Below are positions 1 through 5,980 of a stretch of 9,275 nucleotides of DNA, one piece after another (within the stretch, counting starts at the first letter, position 1; every line of letters starts with the position of its first letter). Below the pieces are notes generated by a model. That model was given only the letters and a program-made list of their open reading frames with translations. It did not search any database and had not been told where the DNA came from. The stretch lies in assembly GCA_964636815.1 (NCBI GenBank), contig CAZWTF010000011.1, positions 1 through 9,275 on the forward strand. The letters are read 5' to 3'. Made by a program: the position numbers and the translations under genes. This stretch comes from SOIL31 sp964636815. Lineage in GTDB: Bacteria > Babelota > Babeliae > Babelales > Vermiphilaceae.

Positions 1-757
1 GTGTAAGTGTGTTGAATGCTAAATTTTGCATTGCATTGTACTGATTGCCGTATCCAACAAGCGTGAGATTAAAATTTGCAGGAAGTTGTTTGAAAACTTC
101 AAAAACAAAAGGGATATTTTTTTCTGGGACAAATCTGCTGACAACAAGAAGGTTAAAGGTTTTTTTGTGCGCAAGTGCGTTTTTTTGTTCATGTTGTGTC
201 AAAAAAATTGCGCGTAGCGGGCTTGGAATGACAGTAATTGGTTTAAGAATGTTTTGCTGAATCAAATATTCTTTGATTGCGCTACTTGGTGCGATAATAC
301 CATCAACAGACTTACAAAAATGGGTGACCATAGCATGTATCAATTTTTTTGTGAGACGCTGTGGCAATGGTACATAGTGTGCGTAATCTTCGTATATTGT
401 GTGGTATGTAAATACGCACGGAATGTTGTATGCATGTGCAGCGTGCAGTGCACTGACTCCAAGAAGAAATGGGTGATGGACGTGCACAATGTCAGGTTTA
501 TATTGTTGTAACAGTTTTTTAATAATATGTGTTGATCGCCATGGGATTGCCATATAATTTTTTTTGTACATAAATCTGATGGGGCATGGAACGTGAATGA
601 CATCTTTTTGTGGCTCTGTTTTTTTTCCTAAAAAGTCGAGAGTGATAACAAACACTTCATGGCCTTGCCCACGCAAAGCATCCGTTTCAGCAATAATTGA
701 TTGTGTAACGCCGCCAGAATAGGGTGTGTAGTTATTAGTTACAAAAAAGATACGCAT
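1..757 (-). CDS. GT4-family glycosyltransferase, N-terminal 252 residues (3' end outside window)
   Basis: I translated the minus strand from the ATG at 757 by hand, and it stays open for 252 codons to the window edge, so the C-terminal part is missing. The N-terminus (MRIFFVTNNYTPYSGGV) is the first Rossmann strand and glycine loop of a GT-B glycosyltransferase. HHP at residues 94-96, TYHTIYEDYAHYV at 117-129, IAPS at 154-157 and the start of the second GT-B domain at VSRFVPEKN (206-214) follow in the usual order. The YHTxYEDYxHY stretch resembles 1,2-diacylglycerol glucosyltransferases of the GT4 family, which transfer sugar from UDP-glucose to membrane diacylglycerol. The acceptor is inferred; another lipid or glycan is possible. 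The nucleotide-sugar EX7E motif would lie beyond the edge. The start is only 3 bases after the transaldolase stop and has little Shine-Dalgarno signal, so translation is probably coupled. Confidence 0.87.
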   Translation of the reverse strand, partial: MRIFFVTNNYTPYSGGVTQSIIAETDALRGQGHEVFVITLDFLGKKTEPQKDVIHVPCPIRFMYKKNYMAIPWRSTHIIKKLLQQYKPDIVHVHHPFLLGVSALHAAHAYNIPCVFTYHTIYEDYAHYVPLPQRLTKKLIHAMVTHFCKSVDGIIAPSSAIKEYLIQQNILKPITVIPSPLRAIFLTQHEQKNALAHKKTFNLLVVSRFVPEKNIPFVFEVFKQLPANFNLTLVGYGNQYNAMQNLAFNTLT

Positions 758-760
758 AAT

Positions 761-1420
761 TTATGGAAACCGATTGACGTTAAGTTTTTTCCAATCTGCT
801 AAAAATTGCGCCATGCCTTTATCAGTCAGCTGATGTGCAAGAGATTTTTCAAATACTTCAACAGGAACGGTTGCAATATCAGCACCAGCAAGCATTGCTT
901 GTTCAAAATGCGCAACATCTCTGATTGATGCTGCTAAAATTTCCGTTTCAAAATCATACCAATCAATGATGTGTCTCAAATGTTGTATAAGTTCAATTCC
1001 ATCGGTTCCAATATCATCTAATCTTCCAACAAAAGGAGAGATGTATTGTGCGCCAAGTTTTGCCATCATTAATCCCTGCGAGAGAGAAAATACGAGTGTG
1101 ATATTGAGCGGTATGCCTTCGGCAATAAGTTTTTTTATGACGGTATAATAGTGTGCGTGACAAGGAACTTTTACAACAATATTATCGCACAAAGAAGCAA
1201 GTTTACGTGCTTGCAGATACACCTGTTCAGGTTCTGTTTCAGTGACTTCAACACTGATGCTACCATCAGGTAAGATATCACAAATGGCAAGAACTTGTTC
1301 AACAGGGTTGTTGCCTTCTTTACTTAAATGAGTGGGGTTGGTTGTTACCCCATCAATCAGTCCGGTTTGAGCCCATTTTTGTATAGACTCTGTGTTGGCG
1401 GTATCTAAAAAAATTTTCAT
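761..1420 (-). CDS. tal: Transaldolase, small TalC/Fsa-type subfamily
   Basis: This 219-residue protein has the length of the compact transaldolase/fructose-6-phosphate aldolase subfamily (about 215-220). These are cytosolic TIM barrels that move a dihydroxyacetone unit through a lysine Schiff base. Visible motifs are FLDTAN at 4-9 (D6), DGVTTNPT at 23-30, the active-site strand VVKVP at 82-86 with K84 as the Schiff-base lysine, SPFVGRLDD at 128-136 and ILAASIR at 161-167. NITLVFSLSQ (106-115) matches true transaldolases better than fructose-6-phosphate aldolase, which usually has TAVYGAAQ there. The likely reaction is therefore sedoheptulose-7-phosphate plus glyceraldehyde-3-phosphate giving erythrose-4-phosphate plus fructose-6-phosphate, in the non-oxidative pentose phosphate pathway. 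The stop lies 3 bases before the glycosyltransferase start, and the polymerase-domain gene ends 32 bases upstream, so the three are probably one transcript. Confidence 0.92.
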   Translation of the reverse strand: MKIFLDTANTESIQKWAQTGLIDGVTTNPTHLSKEGNNPVEQVLAICDILPDGSISVEVTETEPEQVYLQARKLASLCDNIVVKVPCHAHYYTVIKKLIAEGIPLNITLVFSLSQGLMMAKLGAQYISPFVGRLDDIGTDGIELIQHLRHIIDWYDFETEILAASIRDVAHFEQAMLAGADIATVPVEVFEKSLAHQLTDKGMAQFLADWKKLNVNRFP

Positions 1421-1452
1421 ATCACAAAACCTACTATTCCGTTATAAAAATT

Positions 1453-2367
1453 TCAAGAAAAAAACATGGTATGTAATTTTTTTCTCGCTTTTTTGAGTGA
1501 GATTGCATATTTTTCCATATCTTGCCATATATCACCAACTGTATTCATACGTTTTTTAAGATTGTTGATGGTGTATTTTTGGGCATGCATGCCAGATGAT
1601 TGCAACTCTTTCCATGTTACAGGCATTGCAACGGGCGCATTTTCACGAGCACGCACTGCATACGGAGCGACGGCAGTAGCACCAAAACCATTACGCAGCC
1701 AATCAACAAAAATACGTTTTCCACGTTTGTTTTTACGCATATCAGTAGTCATGAGCTTCGGGAATTTATCTGCAAGCAGTTGTGCAACATCACGTGCAAA
1801 TTCACGTGTTTCATCAAAGGTGTGTGTGCGTTTGAGTGGTATAACAATATGAGCACCACGTGATCCTGTGAGCATGTAAAAAGTTGGTACATCACAAGCA
1901 TCAAGTATTTTTTTAATTTCTTGTGCAGCTTTTTGAACATCAGAAAAAGAAAATTTTTTGCCAGATGGATCAAGATCAAAAATCATACGATCTGGTTTAT
2001 TAAGTTTATCAGCGCGGCTTAGCCAGATATGAGGAGTAATGCATGCTTGGTTTGCTAAGTAAATAAGCGTTGCTGGTTTATCAACAACAACGGTGTTCAC
2101 AATGCCATTTGTTTGTTTGGGTATTGCAACACGTGTAATCCAATCGGGGAAATATTCACCTGCTTCTTTTTGGAAAAATCCCTCATGATCAATACCATTC
2201 GGATAACGTTTCATAGCGATGGGGTGTTTATTGCAATGGCGCAGCATGGTTGGAGCAATGGAAGTATAATAATCGATAAGCTCACCTTTGGTGATGCCTG
2301 ATTTTCCAAATAAAACTTTATCTTCATTGCTGACTTCAATGATATAGCGGCCACTTTTTATTTTCAT
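1453..2367 (-). CDS. Stand-alone LigD-type primase-polymerase domain (NHEJ PolDom, archaeo-eukaryotic primase superfamily)
   Basis: The 304 residues correspond to one LigD polymerase domain (usually about 290-300) and nothing more: no ATP-ligase or phosphoesterase domain is fused. Motif I is DLDPS at 131-135, with metal ligands D131 and D133. Motif II is TGSRGAH at 167-173, with H173. Motif III is FVDW at 220-223, with D222, followed by GATAVAPYAVRAR (229-241), a hallmark of this family. The N-terminal half has the usual SGITKGELIDYY and MKRYPNGID segments. Such domains add ribo- or deoxyribonucleotides and fill gaps at broken ends during Ku/LigD non-homologous end joining. Stand-alone forms act with separately encoded Ku and ligase; neither is in this window. 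The gene lies 43 bases after the exported-protein gene and 32 before the transaldolase gene. No strong Shine-Dalgarno precedes the ATG; AGGG lies about 15 bases upstream. Confidence 0.93.
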   Translation of the reverse strand: MKIKSGRYIIEVSNEDKVLFGKSGITKGELIDYYTSIAPTMLRHCNKHPIAMKRYPNGIDHEGFFQKEAGEYFPDWITRVAIPKQTNGIVNTVVVDKPATLIYLANQACITPHIWLSRADKLNKPDRMIFDLDPSGKKFSFSDVQKAAQEIKKILDACDVPTFYMLTGSRGAHIVIPLKRTHTFDETREFARDVAQLLADKFPKLMTTDMRKNKRGKRIFVDWLRNGFGATAVAPYAVRARENAPVAMPVTWKELQSSGMHAQKYTINNLKKRMNTVGDIWQDMEKYAISLKKARKKLHTMFFS

Positions 2368-2410
2368 GTTTTTTTTTGCTTGCCCTATTCAAGGGTTGGG
2401 ACAATCTCTA

Positions 2411-3178
2411 TTATTCTCTCGTTCTTAATTCATCAAGTGATTTTTGCATGCTTTCTTTTAATATTCCTTTAATTGGTTGTTTACGTTGCATAATGGCATC
2501 ATATATTTCTTTATGCTCTGCTTGTATCAGGCTCAAAAACTTTTGTCCTATAGGTTGTTTTTGTATATAGCTCAGATGGTCATGAATTGCAGGGATTAAC
2601 TTTCCATTAATATTAAGTAAAGAGATGAGGAAAAACTTGTCGGTGATAGGAAAATCTAGACTAAAGATACGAATAGTATTCTTATCAGCCCAGGACATAA
2701 TTTTATCCGCGATTTTTGTATTGTTTTTGTTACCTAAAGATATCCCGAACAAAAGAGCAAATGTCTTTTCATTAAGAAAATCAATTTCCTGGTTTGAAAA
2801 AATAAGTGTGTTAAGGAAATTATCAATACCGCTTTGATTTTGTGTTTCTAAAAACGTATCAAAAGATTGTAAAGCGCGTGATTTTTTATTTTGAATATCG
2901 TTTAAAAGGGCAGTTGTTTTATCGAGTATAGTTTGTTGGTAGTTTTGGCCATACCATAATTGAGAAAGGTTTTGTGTAACTTGATTGTAATATAGTTTAA
3001 GACGGTCAAACAGGATCGGTTTTTTTGGGGAGGTTTTTGTGTAATAGACTGTTTCTGTTTTTGTTTGCGGAATTCTGTATGAAAAAGGCTTACGTGCTTT
3101 GGACGTTGTCATACTATTAATAACGGTATTGCTAAAAATGCATACAACAAAAAATGGTACAAAAAAACCTTTTTTCAT
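2411..3178 (-). CDS. Exported protein of unknown function, mostly helical
   Basis: I do not recognise a family for this 255-residue protein. It starts with a signal-peptide-like segment: MKK, a hydrophobic core at about 5-20, then polar residues with plausible cleavage near 22-30. The cysteine at 13 lies inside the hydrophobic stretch with no lipobox around it, so this is probably not a lipoprotein. The mature part begins with a basic, Thr/Tyr/Lys-rich stretch (about 28-55), then long amphipathic segments rich in Gln, Asn, Lys and Leu that look helical. There is no obvious catalytic motif, no cysteine pair and no further membrane span, so a soluble periplasmic or secreted protein is likely. 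The start is supported by GGGAG six bases upstream of the ATG. It is first in the likely four-gene operon, and its promoter should lie in 3179-3401. Confidence 0.7.
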   Translation of the reverse strand: MKKGFFVPFFVVCIFSNTVINSMTTSKARKPFSYRIPQTKTETVYYTKTSPKKPILFDRLKLYYNQVTQNLSQLWYGQNYQQTILDKTTALLNDIQNKKSRALQSFDTFLETQNQSGIDNFLNTLIFSNQEIDFLNEKTFALLFGISLGNKNNTKIADKIMSWADKNTIRIFSLDFPITDKFFLISLLNINGKLIPAIHDHLSYIQKQPIGQKFLSLIQAEHKEIYDAIMQRKQPIKGILKESMQKSLDELRTRE

Positions 3179-3184
3179 TACTTT

Positions 3185-3189
3185 CTCCC
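3185..3189 (-). promoter_or_regulatory. Shine-Dalgarno of the exported-protein gene
   Basis: Read on the minus strand, GGGAG ends six bases before the ATG at 3178. It is the clearest ribosome-binding site in the minus-strand operon and fixes the start that gives an intact signal peptide. Confidence 0.6.
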
Positions 3190-3327
3190 GGTATTACATA
3201 ATGGGGTATTTTGTACCAGAATATCTTAAATGATTTCTGATAAGCCATAATTTTAATTAACATGCTGAGCAATTTTAGTTCTGATTCCGGATTAAGTATA
3301 GCGAAAAGCGCTACTGCGCAGAAATAA

Positions 3328-3357
3328 TTGCATTCTGATTGCGATATTCCTTACATT
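3328..3357 (+). promoter_or_regulatory. Candidate sigma-70-like promoter of the ATPase gene
   Basis: TTGCAT at 3328-3333 could be a -35 box and TACATT at 3352-3357 a -10 box, with an 18-base spacer. A start near 3363 would give a leader of about 40 bases. Both boxes match the consensus only partly, and in DNA this AT-rich such matches arise by chance, so this is tentative. Confidence 0.28.
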
Positions 3358-3387
3358 GATAAAAAAAAGGGACTACGTAAAGCTTGC

Positions 3388-3393
3388 AAAGGA
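3388..3393 (+). promoter_or_regulatory. Shine-Dalgarno that favours the ATG at 3402 for the ATPase
   Basis: AAAGGA ends eight bases before the ATG at 3402. The frame also offers a TTG at 3384, which would add six residues (MQRTIR). The ATG is better spaced from a ribosome-binding site and begins just before the conserved N-terminal region, so I prefer it. Confidence 0.6.
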
Positions 3394-3401
3394 CTATCCG
3401 C

Positions 3402-5945
3402 ATGCAAAATAAAAAATTTTCTTTTTATACAAATATTTCAGTAGAAGAGACATTCAATGATTTGAACTCATCTGTAGTAGGGTTGACGCAGTCAACCGCT
3501 GAACAACGTTTACAAGAGGTTGGTCCTAATGCAATTAAAGAAGTTGATATTACCTGGTGGCAGATTTTAAGAGTTCAGATAATGAGCCCATTTATGCTTG
3601 TTTTTTTAGTGATTGGGCTTGCGTACTTATTAACCAATCAAAATGCAGAAGCGATTATCGTTGGAATGATTGTTTTAATTAATGTTGGTATTGGTTTTTT
3701 TCAAGAATATCGTAGTAATTCTGCAATGCAGGCGCTTAAGAAATGTCTGATGTCTCAAGTAACGGTTAAGCGAGATAATGTTGAGGTGAATATTCCACTT
3801 AATCAGTTGGTTCCTGGCGATATTATTGTTTTGTATGCAGGTGATGTTGTTCCTGCAGATTGTAGATTTATAGAGGTTGATAATCTTGCCGTTGATGAAT
3901 CAAGTATGACAGGAGAATCAATTGCGGTTGTTAAAAAGACTGAAAGCATGCAAGATATTGCCAATGATGCTTACAAGGCAGAAAATATTGGTTTTACAGG
4001 AAGCACAATCACACAAGGTAAAGGCAAAGCTATAGTAATTGCGACCGGATCTGCAACAGCGCTTGGTACTATTGCAACATTAACCAATAAAACAGTTAAT
4101 AAGAGTAGTCTTGAAAAAGGTTCTATTTCTATTGCACGTCTGACGATTTATCTGGTGTTTGCAAGTTTGTTGATTATTGCATTGGTGCATATTGTGATGC
4201 GAGGAGGAGAATTCAGTTTTATTGATTTCTTTCTTTTTGCTGCAGCACTTACTATTACGGCCATTCCAGAAGGATTGCCGATGGTTATTACTTTTTGCTT
4301 ATCGCAAGGTGCGTCATCACTAAAAAAGAACAATGTTATTGTAAAACGTTTGTCTGCAATTGGTGATTTAGGTTCTGTTGAAGTTTTTTGTACAGATAAA
4401 ACGGGAACATTAACTGAAAATGCTTTGAGCGTTCAAGATATTTATGGAAACAATCCTGATGCAACATTAATGTATGCAGTAGTTTCTTCGCCTGCACAAA
4501 CGGCATCAAAAGAGAGTATGACAAAAGGATTTGATTTAGCCTTACAAAAAAAACTGACTGATACACACAATGCAGAAATTGCAAAACATACATTGCTGAA
4601 AGAATCTCCTTTTACACCACAAAAAAGACAAAGTATGGCATTGGTGCAAAAAGATGGTCTGCATACGTTGATTCTTAAAGGTTCTCCTGAGATTGTTATT
4701 GAAAAATGTAACTTTTTAACTGAAGATGAAAAAAAGATAATTCAGTCATGGATTGAAACGGAAGAAAACAAAGGCAATCGTATTTTGGCAATTGCAACTA
4801 AAAATATAGCTGCATACAATGGCAATGCGTATAATATTGAAGCTGATGATCATGATTATGAAACAATAGGATTAATCGGTTTTCAAGATCCGCTCAAAGA
4901 TACTGCGCTGGCAACTGTACAAAAAGCAAAAGAGCTTGGTATTCAGATAAAAATATTAAGTGGTGATAGTAAAAATGTTTGTTATACCATTGCAAAGCAA
5001 CTGGGACTTGAAGAAAATATTGACAATATTGTGCTTGGTGAAGATTTTGAAAAAGCTTCAGATGAGCAAAAAGATTTTCTTGTGAATAATCGTTCTGTGT
5101 TTGCGCGTGTTAACCCTGAACAAAAATATGCAATTATTGGTCATTTAAAGAAAAAATATTCCGTTGGTTATATGGGTGATGGAATTAATGATGCGCCTGC
5201 ACTTAAAATGGCGCATGTAAGTTTTGCAGTGAATGATGCAGCACCGGTTGCACGTGAAGCTGCTGAAATTATTTTATTACGCAAAAGTTTACGCAGTGTT
5301 ATTTTGGGTATTGAAGAAGGTCGACGTACTATTGTTAATACTTTGAAATATACAAAGATGACAAATGCTCCAAGTTTTGGACATTTTTATGCGCTTGCTG
5401 TTGCATCATTATTGGTAAGTTATCCACCAATGCTTCCTATGCAATTACTGTTTTTAAACTTGCTGACTGATTTACCTATGATGGCAATTTCTACTGATAA
5501 TGTAAGTCCTGAAGAAGTTCAAAAGCCACTGACGTATGATATGGTTGATGCAGGTATTTTGATTCTTTTATTTGGCATTATTATGTTTATTGCAGACATG
5601 ACTATATTTTTAGTATTTAGATCACATTTCCCTGAAACATTACAAACAAGTTGGTTTATAACAAGTACTATTTCAGAGGTTATTTTTATATTTTTATTCC
5701 GCACACCATTATTATTTTTCAGGGCACACCATCCATCGGTGACTATGGTAACGCTTTCTATGTTTGTGATTTTAACCGCAATTATTTTACCTTGCACAGA
5801 ATTTGGGCATAATGTGTTTCTATTTACAACACCAGAATGGAAACATGTACCATGGTTGGTGGGTGTAGTACTATTTAATTTGGTAGTAGCTGAAGCGGTT
5901 AAGTTGACGTATTACCACTTAAAGAAACGATACGGAAGAATATAA
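3402..5945 (+). CDS. P-type cation-transporting ATPase (P2A/P3B-like; Mg2+ or Ca2+ likely)
   Basis: The 847-residue protein is a full-length P-type ATPase with about ten membrane segments, near 61-77, 82-103, 242-266, 275-303, 659-674, 677-696, 717-739, 751-766, 780-797 and 818-838. The actuator domain has TGES at 170-173. M4 has PEGLP at 289-293. The phosphorylation site is DKTGT with D332. The nucleotide domain has KGSPE near 426-430, and the hinge has SGD at 520-522 and MGDGINDAP at 591-599. No N-terminal heavy-metal domain or CPC motif is present, so it is not a copper or zinc pump. PEGLP and the M6 motif NLLTD (686-690) resemble SERCA-type Ca2+ pumps. KYTKMT, MLPMQLL and the C-terminal PWLV to KKRYG stretch resemble the Mg2+ importer MgtA. 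It should sit in the inner membrane; the ion and direction are unresolved. A terminator follows directly. Confidence 0.93.
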   Translation: MQNKKFSFYTNISVEETFNDLNSSVVGLTQSTAEQRLQEVGPNAIKEVDITWWQILRVQIMSPFMLVFLVIGLAYLLTNQNAEAIIVGMIVLINVGIGFFQEYRSNSAMQALKKCLMSQVTVKRDNVEVNIPLNQLVPGDIIVLYAGDVVPADCRFIEVDNLAVDESSMTGESIAVVKKTESMQDIANDAYKAENIGFTGSTITQGKGKAIVIATGSATALGTIATLTNKTVNKSSLEKGSISIARLTIYLVFASLLIIALVHIVMRGGEFSFIDFFLFAAALTITAIPEGLPMVITFCLSQGASSLKKNNVIVKRLSAIGDLGSVEVFCTDKTGTLTENALSVQDIYGNNPDATLMYAVVSSPAQTASKESMTKGFDLALQKKLTDTHNAEIAKHTLLKESPFTPQKRQSMALVQKDGLHTLILKGSPEIVIEKCNFLTEDEKKIIQSWIETEENKGNRILAIATKNIAAYNGNAYNIEADDHDYETIGLIGFQDPLKDTALATVQKAKELGIQIKILSGDSKNVCYTIAKQLGLEENIDNIVLGEDFEKASDEQKDFLVNNRSVFARVNPEQKYAIIGHLKKKYSVGYMGDGINDAPALKMAHVSFAVNDAAPVAREAAEIILLRKSLRSVILGIEEGRRTIVNTLKYTKMTNAPSFGHFYALAVASLLVSYPPMLPMQLLFLNLLTDLPMMAISTDNVSPEEVQKPLTYDMVDAGILILLFGIIMFIADMTIFLVFRSHFPETLQTSWFITSTISEVIFIFLFRTPLLFFRAHHPSVTMVTLSMFVILTAIILPCTEFGHNVFLFTTPEWKHVPWLVGVVLFNLVVAEAVKLTYYHLKKRYGRI

Positions 5946-5980
5946 AAAAAGGGCAGTGTTTTTTACACTGCCTTTTTTTA
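5945..5980. terminator. Bidirectional intrinsic terminator between convergent genes
   Basis: GGCAGTGT (5952-5959) pairs perfectly with ACACTGCC (5965-5972) around a five-T loop. A run of A precedes the stem and a run of T follows it, so the hairpin works as an intrinsic terminator on either strand. It begins at the last base of the ATPase stop and ends one base before the ligase stop, so one element serves both transcripts. Confidence 0.92.

Larger units (their letters stand above)
3179..3401. promoter_or_regulatory. Divergent intergenic control region
   Basis: This 223-base gap separates the leftward four-gene operon from the rightward ATPase gene, so it should hold both promoters. I see no open frame or RNA gene in it. 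It has a small inverted repeat at 3299-3313 (TAGCG, loop AAAAG, CGCTA) and three TTCTGAT words near 3234, 3280 and 3334. Whether any of these is an operator cannot be told from this window. Confidence 0.5.

Noticed and set aside
26..511. Three short plus-strand open frames (26-217, 45-260, 254-511) and a minus-strand frame at 340-603
   Set aside because: All overlap the uninterrupted glycosyltransferase frame on the minus strand, which has recognisable motifs; the short frames have no family likeness or good ribosome-binding site.
1466..1852. 128-codon plus-strand frame opposite the LigD-type polymerase gene
   Set aside because: It is antisense to a gene with all catalytic motifs, and its sequence looks like a mirror of that gene rather than a known protein.
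2378..2396. Hairpin CCCT/AGGG between the exported-protein and polymerase-domain genes as a terminator
   Set aside because: The stem is four base pairs, and in the transcribed direction it is followed by A rather than T.
3384..3401. TTG start adding six residues to the ATPase
   Set aside because: The ATG at 3402 has AAAGGA at good spacing; the extra residues are not part of the conserved domain.
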